NCBI GenBank assembly: GCA_050250955.1
Contig: JBFWNR010000009.1
Span: 1-64,000, forward strand
Source of the DNA: CAWAYR01 sp050250955
GTDB taxonomy: Bacteria > Acidobacteriota > Vicinamibacteria > Vicinamibacterales > UBA2999
Direction of reading: 5' to 3'
DNA length: 64,000 nucleotides
Of this stretch, positions 34,675-43,305 are shown piece by piece. Each line of letters starts with the position of its first letter. The first letter of the stretch is position 1. A model generated the notes under the pieces. That model saw only the letters and a program-made list of their open reading frames with translations, had not been told where the DNA came from and did not search any database. A program made the translations under genes and the position numbers.

Positions 34675-35415
34675 TCAGCGGGTCAGGTCGTCGAGGAACG
34701 CGCGGATGCGCCTGGCGTTGGTGCCGACGTCGCTGCGCCCGACCCGCGACACCGAGCGGATGTCGACCCGGCTGGTGCCGTCGGGCACCGCGCTGACCCG
34801 GATGGCGATGTCGTCCTTGAAGCCGAACCAGCGGGTCGTGTCGGTGGCTTCGATGCGCCGGCCGGCCTCGTCGGCGGCGACGACCTCCCAGCCGCGGGCG
34901 CGCACCACTGCGAGCGCCTTGCCGTAGGCTTCGGCCGTCGACATCGCCAGGAACGCCGGCTGCACGTCGGGATAGGCCGTGCGCTGCTGCGCGGCCACCT
35001 CGGGCAGGTAGTCGAGGCTGTTGGGCACCTTGAGCTCCTGGCGCAGCGTCGCCACCTCGACGTAGGTGGGCGGCGTGATCGTGTCGGTGGAGATGTCGTG
35101 GATGGGCGGCACCGCGCGCGCCACCTGTGCCCACTGCCAGGGCACGTAGAGGCTGCCGGCGCCGACGACCAGGGCGACCAGCGCCGCCAGGCGGGCGCCG
35201 ACGCTGCCGCGGCGGTTGAGCAGCAGGGCGACGATGGCCAGCACGCCGGCGGCGATGCCGCCGTAGGCGGCCCAGGTGAGCATCGGACGCAGCGCCGTGC
35301 CGAGCCCGAACCATCCCATGCGGTAACCGGGACCGGCCACGGCCAGGATGGCCACGGCGACGAGCGCGACGACGAGAGCGAGCCACGACAGCCAGTTCCA
35401 GCGCGAGGGCGTCAT
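34675..35415 (-). CDS. DUF1499 membrane protein
   Basis: A 246-residue protein with three hydrophobic helices in the first 95 residues (LALVVALVAVAILAV, MLTWAAYGGIAAGVLAIVALLL and ARLAALVALVVGAGS), then a soluble DUF1499 domain (about 120-246, DIRSVSRVGRSDVGTNARRIRAFLDDL at its end). The family is widespread and uncharacterised. TATAAC-like sequence precedes the ATG. It is convergent with the deacetylase gene, with 28 bases between stops. Confidence 0.85.
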   Translation of the reverse strand: MTPSRWNWLSWLALVVALVAVAILAVAGPGYRMGWFGLGTALRPMLTWAAYGGIAAGVLAIVALLLNRRGSVGARLAALVALVVGAGSLYVPWQWAQVARAVPPIHDISTDTITPPTYVEVATLRQELKVPNSLDYLPEVAAQQRTAYPDVQPAFLAMSTAEAYGKALAVVRARGWEVVAADEAGRRIEATDTTRWFGFKDDIAIRVSAVPDGTSRVDIRSVSRVGRSDVGTNARRIRAFLDDLTR

Positions 35416-35428
35416 GCCGGCGGTTATA

Positions 35429-36094
35429 TCACCGCGCCGGGGGCCGTGGCGCGCCCATCAGCACCCGGTGCTTGGGCGTGATCGCGGCCGGGATCGTCGC
35501 CGTCCACACCGTGTAGTCGCGCTGTTGGAGGGTGAAGGCCCGGCGGGCGTCGATGGCCAGCGCCGGGTCCATCCAGCCGTCGAGGGCCTCGCGGCCGTCG
35601 ACATGGTGACAGCAGGGCATCACGGCGACGCGGGCCCGTGCCGCGGCGGCGCGGGCCAGGATGCGATCGGCCAGCGGGCCGCAGGCGTGACACGACACCA
35701 CCAGGTCGGCCGGTGCCACCGCGACGTCGTCGAACGACGCCCGCTGATGCGTCACCGGCGGCAGGTCGGGCCAGGCGTCGCGCAGGGCCGCGCGCAGGGT
35801 CCCGGCCGAGCGCGGCGGTTGGGGATCGACGACGACGGCCGACGGCGACGTCCGGTCGATGAGCAGCAGGACGTGGGCGAGCAGCCCGTGGCCGCCGCCG
35901 ACGTCCACCACGTGGCCGCCGCGGAACCGCCGCCGCACCCGTCGCGCCAGCTCCCACGCCTCGTAGAGCTCCTTGCGCGGCAGGCAGCCGGCCGCGCACA
36001 CGGCGCGACCCAGCCGATCGAACAGCGAGGGCGACGAAAACCGCGCCAGGTCGTGACGGGTCAGCCGGTTCTTCGACGACGGGTCGAAGGTCAC
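35429..36094 (-). CDS. SAM-dependent methyltransferase (Methyltransf_32-like)
   Basis: A 221-residue protein with GTG start at 36094. The SAM motif I is VVDVGGGHGLLAHV (about 60-73). The segments SCHACGPLAD and MPCCHHVDG give the CHACG/CCHH pattern of the PF13679-type methyltransferases. The substrate is unknown. TAGGAT (minus strand, 36101-36106) lies six bases before the GTG with no Shine-Dalgarno, giving another leaderless-type start. It is followed by the DUF1499 gene 13 bases later and the two may form an operon. Confidence 0.85.
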   Translation of the reverse strand: MTFDPSSKNRLTRHDLARFSSPSLFDRLGRAVCAAGCLPRKELYEAWELARRVRRRFRGGHVVDVGGGHGLLAHVLLLIDRTSPSAVVVDPQPPRSAGTLRAALRDAWPDLPPVTHQRASFDDVAVAPADLVVSCHACGPLADRILARAAAARARVAVMPCCHHVDGREALDGWMDPALAIDARRAFTLQQRDYTVWTATIPAAITPKHRVLMGAPRPPAR

Positions 36095-36100
36095 CCGGCG

Positions 36101-36106
36101 ATCCTA
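36101..36106 (-). promoter_or_regulatory. Candidate -10 for a leaderless methyltransferase mRNA
   Basis: TAGGAT on the minus strand, six bases before GTG 36094. The same hexamer lies ten bases before the CHAT gene start (5013-5018). Confidence 0.45.
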
Positions 36107-36204
36107 TGGCGTTTTCGCCCGCGGCGCCGCGACGAGCCGCGTGCCGGCGTGTTCAGGCACCGTTCAGCCGCCGCGGCTCACGATGCCTCATGGGAGGAAC
36201 GCCG

Positions 36205-36612
36205 ATGGTGAAGATCGTCGTCGTCGCCGCGGCAGCGGCGGCGCTCGTGTCTGCGGCCCCGGCCGGAGCTCAGACCCCCGATGGGTCGCTCACCGACCTC
36301 ACCGGCGTCTGGGTGATGATGGTCGAAGGGCATTCGTTCGGCCTCGAACTCGAGCAGAAGGAGCAGCGGATCGAAGGCGTGATGCTGGCCCAGGGCCGCC
36401 GCGTGCTGCTCGTCGGCGACTTCGTGGACCGCGTGCTCACCCTGAAAGGCGAACGGCCCGAGGACCATGCCGGCCTGGGCCATGGCGGCGAGTCCGACGC
36501 CAAGGCGGGGCCGATCGTCGCGACTATGAAGGACGACGGCACGCTCGAGGGGGAGCTGTCCACCACCCGCGGCCGGACCAGATGGACCGGCGAGCGGCTC
36601 AAGAAGCGCTAG
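36205..36612 (+). CDS. Small exported protein, unknown function
   Basis: A 135-residue protein with ATG at 36205 after a GGGAGGAAC site. It has a signal peptide (VVVAAAAAALVSAAPAGAQ). The mature part is a beta-rich domain (LTGVWVMMVEGHSFGLELEQKEQRIEGVMLAQGRRVLLVGDFVDRVLTLKGE...) with a Gly/His-rich loop, resembling exported lipocalin-like acidobacterial proteins. No motif is diagnostic. Its stop shares CTAG with the convergent VOC gene stop (36609-36612). Confidence 0.7.
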   Translation: MVKIVVVAAAAAALVSAAPAGAQTPDGSLTDLTGVWVMMVEGHSFGLELEQKEQRIEGVMLAQGRRVLLVGDFVDRVLTLKGERPEDHAGLGHGGESDAKAGPIVATMKDDGTLEGELSTTRGRTRWTGERLKKR

Positions 36613-36992
36613 GGCGTCACCGGCGCGCCGATCCACCAGGTCACGCCGTTGGCGTCCACGACGCCGGCGTTGCGATGGCCGTACGGCTTGTCCCCGGGCG
36701 GCATCTGCGCGGTGGCGCCGGCGGCCAGCGCCCGCGCGTAGGTGGCGTCCACGTCGGGGATCCACAGGTAGAGCGCGCCGCCGACCGGCTTCCACTCGTC
36801 GCTGGCCTGCCCGAGCATCACCAGCGAGTCGCCGATCTGCAGTTCGGCGTGCATCACCGCGCCGTCGTCGCGGCGGCTCACCATCGTCTCGGTGGCGCCG
36901 AACGCGGCGGTCAGAAAGCGGAGCTCGGCGTCGGCATCGGCGACGACGAGATACGGCGTGAGGGTGCGGTAGCTGTCCATGGTGTCGGCCAT
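36609..36992 (-). CDS. VOC superfamily protein (PhnB/glyoxalase-like)
   Basis: A 127-residue protein with paired beta-alpha-beta-beta-beta modules: YLVVADADAELRFLTAAFGA, VMHAELQIGDSLVMLGQA, LWIPDVDATYARALAAGA and PYGHRNAGVVDANGVTWWIG. This is the PhnB-like group of small VOC proteins, which bind a metal in the fold; the role (often resistance or a degradation step) is not clear. An internal Met (36977) is an alternative start. The gene lies just before the AraC regulator on the same strand. Confidence 0.85.
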   Translation of the reverse strand: MADTMDSYRTLTPYLVVADADAELRFLTAAFGATETMVSRRDDGAVMHAELQIGDSLVMLGQASDEWKPVGGALYLWIPDVDATYARALAAGATAQMPPGDKPYGHRNAGVVDANGVTWWIGAPVTP

Positions 36993-37011
36993 GACCGCAT
37001 CCTGGCCGATG

Positions 37012-37839
37012 TCAGCCGGCCGGCGCTTGGAGAAAAGTGACGTGGTTCTGGAACGCGGTCCGGCCGGCCCGGTAGCCGGTCGGCGTCAGCCCCGAGAAGC
37101 TGCGGAAGTCGTGGATGAAGTGCGACTGGTCGTAGTAGCCGCCCGCCGCCGCCACCTGCGCCCAGTCCACGTCGGCCGCGGCATGGGCTTCCGTGAGGGC
37201 GCGCTGGAAGCGGCGGATCCGACAGTAGTGCTTGGGCGTCAGGCCCACCTCACGGCGAAACCCCTCGATGAAGCGCTTGCGGCTGAGGCCGACGGCGTCG
37301 GCCACCGCACCGATGCGCGCCACGTGCGGGGCCCGGGTGAAGGTGGCCAGGGCCGCCGCCACCGATGGCGGCGTCGGTCGATCCCGCCAGGCGTCGCGTA
37401 GCGCGCGTTCGAGGGCGTCGAGTGCGCCGTCGGGCGTTGCGGCGGCGAGCAGCTGTTCGCGCAGCCGCGCCGCGGCGGCCGGGGTCCAGAGTGCGTCGAG
37501 CGGCACGTCGTCGCCGGTGAATGCATCGGCCGGTGGGGCGAAGAAGGGCCGCGTACCGCCCGGACGGAAGATCGCGGCGATGACGTGTTCCTGCTCGTCC
37601 GAGTCGATGATCTCGAAGCGCGTCCGGGCGCCGACCAGCACCGACCCGGACCGCGTGGTCACGCGGCCGCAGAGGTCGTAGCCGCGGGTGACGTCTTCCT
37701 TCAGGTTGACGATGAGCTGCGTCGTGCCGGTCGGCAGCACCCGCTCGAGCGCGAACGGCTGCGGCGCCCGGCGGAAGTACCACAGCGCGGCGATCGCCCG
37801 GTCGAGCGGCGGCGCCGGGACGCGCGTCAGCAGCAGCAT
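37012..37839 (-). CDS. AraC-family transcription regulator
   Basis: A 275-residue protein; ATG 37839 is taken as start. The N-terminal half (about 1-130, LLLTRVPAPPLDRAIAALWYF...) resembles the DUF6597 sensor domain of AraC-family proteins. The C-terminal double HTH (about 165-265) has RIGAVADAVGLSRKRFIEGF and QVAAAGGYYDQSHFIHDFRS followed by GLTPTGYR. It probably controls the VOC gene next to it, 19 bases downstream, or other genes; the inducer is unknown. An operator cannot be assigned from this window. Confidence 0.9.
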   Translation of the reverse strand: MLLLTRVPAPPLDRAIAALWYFRRAPQPFALERVLPTGTTQLIVNLKEDVTRGYDLCGRVTTRSGSVLVGARTRFEIIDSDEQEHVIAAIFRPGGTRPFFAPPADAFTGDDVPLDALWTPAAAARLREQLLAAATPDGALDALERALRDAWRDRPTPPSVAAALATFTRAPHVARIGAVADAVGLSRKRFIEGFRREVGLTPKHYCRIRRFQRALTEAHAAADVDWAQVAAAGGYYDQSHFIHDFRSFSGLTPTGYRAGRTAFQNHVTFLQAPAG

Positions 37840-37874
37840 GGCTGCCGCCAGTATGGGCGGCGGCCCGGCGCCGA

Positions 37875-38606
37875 TCAACCCGCGTGTCCGTCGCGGTAGG
37901 TGAGGACCAGCACGTCGCGGTGCGCGGGGTGGCCGGGACGCTCGGGCATCACCGGCGTGACGCCGTGCCAGAGGCGATGATCGTCGAGGACCACGGTGTC
38001 GAGCGGGTCGACGAGCGTGAACGTGCCCAGCGACCGGCCCTCCGCATCGGCCACGGCGGTGACGCCGCCGGCGACGTTGGTGCGGCCGATCAGGCACACC
38101 GCCACCCAGTCCACGCCGTCGCGGTGCATGCCCTCGGGCGTCGGCAGGCCGGGATGCCCGGGGTCGGCTTCGATGCGGAACTGGTGCGCTTCGACGATCC
38201 ACGGCCGCGGCGCCGCCGCGGCGTCGAACATGCCGCCGAAGAGCACCACCAGGCGCTCGAACAGCGGGTGGGCGGCCACGGCGTCGGCGATCGGCGTGAA
38301 CCAGCGATCGACGCCGCCGTTGAGGCGGTTGTAGTCGCGGCCCTGGTAGTGGGGCTGGTGCGGGCGGCGGGTGACGACGGCGCCGTCGACGGCGAAGCTG
38401 GCATAGCGGCGCCGCCGGTAGCGGCCGCCGTCGGCCATGTAGGTGTCGGTGTCGAGGTCCGCCCAGCTCGCCGCCAGGCTCGCGAACCCGTCCGCCGCGG
38501 TGCCGGCCAGGGCCTGCACCTCGCGGCCGGCCAGCCGGGCGAAACCGGCCCGGCCCAGCGAGGTCACAGCCGCCGCCGCCGCCGATGCCGCGGGTTCCGG
38601 ATTCAC
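37875..38606 (-). CDS. 2-oxoglutarate/Fe(II) dioxygenase (PF10014-like amino acid hydroxylase)
   Basis: A 243-residue protein with GTG start overlapping the decarboxylase stop (GTGA, 38603-38606). The iron triad is seen as HRD in GMHRDGVDWVAV (about 165-175), the distal His in DHRLWHGVTPV and the 2OG-binding Arg in VLVLTYRDGHAG near the C-terminus. The N-terminal QPHYQGRDYNRLNGG region fits the family to which L-isoleucine hydroxylase belongs. A free amino acid is the likely substrate, which fits its pairing with a PLP decarboxylase. Confidence 0.82.
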   Translation of the reverse strand: MNPEPAASAAAAAVTSLGRAGFARLAGREVQALAGTAADGFASLAASWADLDTDTYMADGGRYRRRRYASFAVDGAVVTRRPHQPHYQGRDYNRLNGGVDRWFTPIADAVAAHPLFERLVVLFGGMFDAAAAPRPWIVEAHQFRIEADPGHPGLPTPEGMHRDGVDWVAVCLIGRTNVAGGVTAVADAEGRSLGTFTLVDPLDTVVLDDHRLWHGVTPVMPERPGHPAHRDVLVLTYRDGHAG

Positions 38607-40012
38607 GCCCGCGTCCCCGTGACCGCGGTCGCGCAGTCGAGGATCGACGCCAGCGACAGCGCCGCGTCCGCGTCGGTGGTGGCGTAGGACGAGACGCTGA
38701 TCCGCATCGCCTCGCGGCCGTGCCAGCGCGTGCCGCCGCACCAGCACACGCCGGCCTCCTGCACCGCGGCGATCACCCGCGCCGTCGTGGCGTCGTCGCC
38801 GAAGGCCACCAGCACCTGGTTCAGCGTGACCTCGTTCAGCACCTCGTGGCCGGCGGCGCGCAGGCCGGCGGCCATCCACGCCGCGTGCCGGCAGCAGCGC
38901 GCGATCAGCGCGTCGAGCCCGTCGCGGCCGAGAAAGGCCAGGGCGGCCCAGACGTCCACGCCGCGGGCCCGGCGCGAGCCGTCGGGTGAGTAGTGCATCG
39001 GGTCGCGCACCCCCGACGGCGGCAGGTAGGCGGCGCTCATCGCCATCGCCGCCCGCAGCGCCGCCTCGTCGTGCACCATCGCGATGCCGCAGTCGTAGGG
39101 CACGTTCAGCCACTTGTGCGCGTCGGTGGCCCAGGAGTCGGCGCGCTCGTAGCCCTCGGCCTGGGCGGCGTAGTCGCGGGCGGCCCGCGCCCACAACCCG
39201 AAGGCGCCGTCGACGTGCACCCAGGCGCCGGCGGCGTGGGCCCAGTCGCAGATCGCCGCGGCCGGATCGAAGGCGCCGGTGTTGACGTTGCCGGCCTGGA
39301 TGCAGACGATGGCCGGCCCGGCCAGCGGCGGCAGCCGCGTCGCGTCGATGCGCCCCTGGCCGTCCACCGGCAGGTCCACGGTGCGGGTGCGGCCGAAGCC
39401 GAGCAGCCCCAGCACCCGTCGCACCGTCGAGTGCACCTCGGCGCCGACGGCCACGGTGACCGGCGGCGCGCCGGTGAGGCCCTGGTCGTCCACGTCCCAG
39501 CCGGCGCGGGCCAGCACGGCGTGCCGGGCCGCGGCCAGGGCGGTGAAGTTGGCCATTGTCGCGCCGACCACGAACGCGCCGGCGCTCTCGGCGGGCAGGC
39601 GCAGCGCGTCGAGGGTCCACGCCAGCGCCGTCGCCTCGAGGGTGGCCGCCGCCGGCGACATCACGTGCAGGGCGCAGTTCTGATCCCAGGCCGTGGCCAG
39701 CCAGTTGGTGGCGACGGTGACCGGCAGGGAACTGCCGTTGACGAAGCCGAAGTAGCGGCCGCCGGTCATGGTGAGCGTCGCCGGCGAGCCGAGGCGATCG
39801 AGTTGGTCGAGGACCTGGCGCGGATCGCGGCCGGTCGCCGGCAGCGGCGCCGCGAACCCGGCCAGACCGGCCAGCGCCTCGGCCGACGGCGTCACCTTGC
39901 GGCCGGCGGCGGCGGCCCGGTAGCGCGCGCCGCGCTCGGCGGCGTCGCGGAGCAGGGCGGAGGTCGAAAGCGCTTCCGGGTCGCCGAGAGTAGCGCTATC
40001 GTGATGACTCAT
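38603..40012 (-). CDS. PLP-dependent amino acid decarboxylase (group II)
   Basis: A 469-residue fold-type I enzyme of the aromatic/glutamate decarboxylase group. The PLP lysine is Lys300 (TDAHKWLNVPYDCG); the coenzyme-contacting HVDGAFGLW lies at about 266-274. It would convert an amino acid into an amine. The 2OG dioxygenase gene follows directly with GTGA overlap, so a hydroxylated amine is a plausible product. The start codon overlaps, on the opposite strand, that of the MocR regulator (CATG palindrome, 40010-40013). Confidence 0.92.
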   Translation of the reverse strand: MSHHDSATLGDPEALSTSALLRDAAERGARYRAAAAGRKVTPSAEALAGLAGFAAPLPATGRDPRQVLDQLDRLGSPATLTMTGGRYFGFVNGSSLPVTVATNWLATAWDQNCALHVMSPAAATLEATALAWTLDALRLPAESAGAFVVGATMANFTALAAARHAVLARAGWDVDDQGLTGAPPVTVAVGAEVHSTVRRVLGLLGFGRTRTVDLPVDGQGRIDATRLPPLAGPAIVCIQAGNVNTGAFDPAAAICDWAHAAGAWVHVDGAFGLWARAARDYAAQAEGYERADSWATDAHKWLNVPYDCGIAMVHDEAALRAAMAMSAAYLPPSGVRDPMHYSPDGSRRARGVDVWAALAFLGRDGLDALIARCCRHAAWMAAGLRAAGHEVLNEVTLNQVLVAFGDDATTARVIAAVQEAGVCWCGGTRWHGREAMRISVSSYATTDADAALSLASILDCATAVTGTRA

Positions 40013-41450
40013 GCCGGAGAGTAACAGCGTAGCGTCGCTGATTCAAGGGCTGCGCCGCGAGGCGGCGGCGCTGGCGCCGGGCAGCCGGCTGCCGTCGGTG
40101 CGGGCGCTGATGGCCCGTCACCGCGTCAGCCCCGGCACCGTGCGCCAGGCCATGGCGCGTCTGGCCGACGAAGGGGTCCTCGACGCCCGGCCCGGGCACG
40201 GCACCTTCGTCGCCGCCGGCGCCGCCGCCCCGGCCGACGTGGCCGCCGACTTCGCCTGGCAGGCCAGCGCGCTCGGGCCGGGGCGGATCACCGCCGACGA
40301 CGTCGCGACGCTCCTGGCCGGCGCGCCGGCCGGCGCCATCAACCTCGCCGGCGGCTATCCCGCCGAGGATCTGCAGGCCGTGGACCTGGTGGCGCGGGCG
40401 CTGGCGCGCGCGGCGCGGCGGCCCGGGGTGTGGGGCCGGGTGCCGCTCGAGGGGCTCGACGGCCTGCGCACGTGGTTCGCCCGTCAGGTCGGGCCGTCGG
40501 TCACCGCCCGCGACGTCGTCATCTGCCCGGGCTCGCAGGCGGCCATCGCCACCGCCTTCAACGCGTTGACCCAGCCGGGCGACGCCCTGCTGGTCGAGTC
40601 GCCGTCCTACGTGGGCGCGCTGGCTGCGGCGCGCGCCGCCGGCCTGCGCCTGGTGCCGGTGCCCACCGACGCGTTGGGCGTCGTGCCCGAGCTCGTCGCC
40701 CGCGCCTTCGACGCCAGCGGCGCGCGGGTCGCCTACCTGCAGCCGCTGCACGCCAATCCCACCGGGGCCACGCTGGCCGCCGACCGGCGTGCGGCGCTCG
40801 TCGACGTGGTGACGTCGCGGCGGGCGATCGTCATCGAGGACGACTGGTGCCGCGATCTGTCGTTCGACAAGGCGCCGCCGCCGCTGGTGGCCGACGACCC
40901 GCACGGCCACGTCGTCTACCTGCGCTCGCTCACCAAGTCCACGGCGCCGGGGCTGCGCATCGGCGCCATCGTCGCCCGCGGCGCGGCGCGGGCGCGGCTC
41001 ACCGCCAGCCGGGCGGTCACCGAGTTCTTCGTCTCGGGGCCGATGCAGGAGGCCGCCCTCGACGTCGTCCACGCGCCGGCGTGGCAGCGCCATCTGCGGC
41101 GGGTGCGGACGACGCTGGCCGGGCGCCGCGACCGGCTGATCGCCGCCGCGCGCGCGCACGTCGGCGCCGCCAGCGTCGCCGTGGTGCCGTCGGGCGGCAT
41201 CCACGTGTGGGTGCGGCTGCCCGACGAGGCCGACGGCGAAGACGTCGCCCGCCAGGCCGCCGCCGCCGGGGTCGTCGTCAGCCCCGGCCGGCGCTGGTTC
41301 CCGGCCGAGCCGACCGGCTCGTTCCTGCGGGTCAGTTACGCCGGCGAGGGCGACGCCGCGCTGGTCCGCGGCATGGAGGTCATCGGACGCCTGCTCAGAT
41401 CCGGCCCATCCAGGTCAGCAGGCCGGTCGTCAGCCAGGGCACGTAGGTGA
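40011..41450 (+). CDS. MocR/GntR-type regulator with aminotransferase domain
   Basis: A 479-residue protein. The N-terminal winged-helix GntR domain (LRREAAALAPGSRLPSVRALMARHRVSPGTVRQAMARLADEG, about 15-65) is followed by a linker and a fold-type I aminotransferase domain (about 110-460) with PLP contacts in CPGSQAAIATAFNAL, PLHANPTGATL, EDDW and the lysine in LRSLTKSTAPGLRIG. MocR proteins use PLP as a sensor of amino acids or amines. Divergence from a decarboxylase/2OG dioxygenase pair makes those two genes the likely targets. The last about 56 bases overlap the stop of the TRAP permease gene tail to tail. TATCGT lies eight bases before the start. Confidence 0.93.
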   Translation: MPESNSVASLIQGLRREAAALAPGSRLPSVRALMARHRVSPGTVRQAMARLADEGVLDARPGHGTFVAAGAAAPADVAADFAWQASALGPGRITADDVATLLAGAPAGAINLAGGYPAEDLQAVDLVARALARAARRPGVWGRVPLEGLDGLRTWFARQVGPSVTARDVVICPGSQAAIATAFNALTQPGDALLVESPSYVGALAAARAAGLRLVPVPTDALGVVPELVARAFDASGARVAYLQPLHANPTGATLAADRRAALVDVVTSRRAIVIEDDWCRDLSFDKAPPPLVADDPHGHVVYLRSLTKSTAPGLRIGAIVARGAARARLTASRAVTEFFVSGPMQEAALDVVHAPAWQRHLRRVRTTLAGRRDRLIAAARAHVGAASVAVVPSGGIHVWVRLPDEADGEDVARQAAAAGVVVSPGRRWFPAEPTGSFLRVSYAGEGDAALVRGMEVIGRLLRSGPSRSAGRSSARARR

Positions 41451-43305
41451 TGAGCAGGACGCCGACGGCCAGCACTGCCAGCATCGGCAGCGTCGCCACC
41501 GACACCTCCAGCAGCGGCTTCCGGAACCGGTAGGACGACAGGAACAGGTTGAGGCCGACCGGCGGCGTCAGGTAGCCGAGCTCCAGGTTGGCGATGAAGA
41601 TGATGCCCAGGTGCACCGGGTGCACGTCGTAGGCGATGCCGAGGGGGACCAGCAGCGGCGCGACCACGAAGGTGGCGCTGAAGATGTCCATCAGGCAGCC
41701 GACCACCAGCAGGAAGCCGTTCAGCGCCAGCAGGAACATCCAGCGGCTCGAGATGTAGGTCTGGGTCAGCTCCAGCAGCCGGCCGGGGACGTCGGCGTCG
41801 ATCATCCAGCTGGTGAGGCCGACGGCGACGCCGAGGATGAGCAGCACGCCGCCCACCGTCGAGGCGCACTCGGCGGCGACGCGGCCGAAATCGCGGCCGA
41901 TGCGCAGGTCGCGATGGACGACCACCTGGGTGACACAGGCGTAGAGCGCGCCGATGGCGGCCGCTTCCACTGTCGTGGCCAGGCCGCTGAACAGCGACCC
42001 GACGATCACCACCGGCAGGGCGATCTCCCACTTGGCGTCCCACAGGGCCGCGGTGGCCTCACCGAGCCCGAACGGCGGGCGCTCGACGCCGCGGGCCAGC
42101 GCGGCGCGGATGCCCCACGCCGCGGTCATGCCGATGAGCAGCAGCCCTGGCACGATGCCGCCGATGAACAGGTCCTCGATCGGCGACTGGGCGACGATGC
42201 CGTAGAGGATGAGCGGCAGGGCCGGCGGCAGCAGCAGGCCGAGCGATCCCGAGGCGGTCAGCAGCCCCAGCGAGAACCGATCGCCGTAGCCGTCCTTGAC
42301 CAGGGCCGGGAACAGCAGCCCGCCCAGGGCCAGAATGGTCACGCCCGAGCCGCCGGTGAACACCGTGAAGAAGGCGCACAGCATCGCGCAGACGACCGCC
42401 GTGCCGCCGGGGAACCAGCCGAACAGCGCCCGGAAGACCCGCAGCAGCCGCTGCGGCGCCCCGCCTTCGGCCAGCAGCACGCCGACCAGGGTGAAGAGCG
42501 GAATCGACGCCAGCGTCGGCTTGGTGGAGAGCTGATAGGTCTGGATGAGGATCGCCGAGGCGGGCACGCCCTCGGACAGGAACATCACCGCCGCCGCGCC
42601 GCCGAGCAGCGCGAAGATCGGCGCCCCGGCCGCGCCGCCGACGAAGAGCGCCAGCAGCCACCAGCCGTAGCTGCCCGGCCCGCCGGGCAGCGCCGCCTGC
42701 GCCGGCGCCTCGATGACCGGCGAGAGCGGATCGCTCCAGATGAACGGCAGGCCGGCCCCCAGGCCGATGCCGACCACGGCGCCGAGCCCCCCGGCGACGC
42801 CGGCGCCGAGGTGCGAGCGGAACGCCGCCCGCACGATGCGCCAGGTGATCACGGCGAAGCCGAGCGGCAGCAGCACCTGGAACGCCCACACCGGCACGCC
42901 CTCGGTGATCAGCCGGCCGGCTTCCCGCTCGATGCGCACCAGGTCGATGCCGCTGCGGGCGAGCATCATCGACACCGCGGCGCCGATGAAGGCGGCGAGA
43001 CTCCTGGCGGCGGTGCTGATCGGCCCGGCCGGCAACAGGGCCCCGGTAGCCAGCGCGAGCAGGCGATCGTCGCGCGCCGCCAGGGCGCCGCCGAGGAGCG
43101 CGACCACCAGGGTGAGGTGCTGGACGAACGGCGTGCCGCCGGGGATGCCGGCATCGAAGCGCCGCAGGACGATCTCGGCGATCGGCAGCAGCGTGAGCAG
43201 GACCAGGGCGACGACCGAGAGGCCGTGTTCGACGGCGTCGACGACGCCGCCCTGGTGGACACCGCGCGCCTCGGCGGGGAGCTCGGCGCCGGCGGAGGCG
43301 GTCAC
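41395..43305 (-). CDS. TRAP transporter fused DctQ-DctM permease
   Basis: A 636-residue protein with GTG start overlapping the DctP stop (GTGA, 43302-43305). The first about 190 residues are the small DctQ-type four-TM subunit. The rest is the large DctM permease with about 12 TM segments and typical motifs (GVLLAEGGAPQRLLRVF, GGSGVTILALGGLLFP, VGCLMDIFSATFVVAPL and LGYLTPPVGLNLFLSSY). It forms the membrane part of a sodium-driven uptake system for organic acids. It is the last gene of a TatT-DctP-DctQM operon. Confidence 0.94.
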   Translation of the reverse strand: MTASAGAELPAEARGVHQGGVVDAVEHGLSVVALVLLTLLPIAEIVLRRFDAGIPGGTPFVQHLTLVVALLGGALAARDDRLLALATGALLPAGPISTAARSLAAFIGAAVSMMLARSGIDLVRIEREAGRLITEGVPVWAFQVLLPLGFAVITWRIVRAAFRSHLGAGVAGGLGAVVGIGLGAGLPFIWSDPLSPVIEAPAQAALPGGPGSYGWWLLALFVGGAAGAPIFALLGGAAAVMFLSEGVPASAILIQTYQLSTKPTLASIPLFTLVGVLLAEGGAPQRLLRVFRALFGWFPGGTAVVCAMLCAFFTVFTGGSGVTILALGGLLFPALVKDGYGDRFSLGLLTASGSLGLLLPPALPLILYGIVAQSPIEDLFIGGIVPGLLLIGMTAAWGIRAALARGVERPPFGLGEATAALWDAKWEIALPVVIVGSLFSGLATTVEAAAIGALYACVTQVVVHRDLRIGRDFGRVAAECASTVGGVLLILGVAVGLTSWMIDADVPGRLLELTQTYISSRWMFLLALNGFLLVVGCLMDIFSATFVVAPLLVPLGIAYDVHPVHLGIIFIANLELGYLTPPVGLNLFLSSYRFRKPLLEVSVATLPMLAVLAVGVLLITYVPWLTTGLLTWMGRI

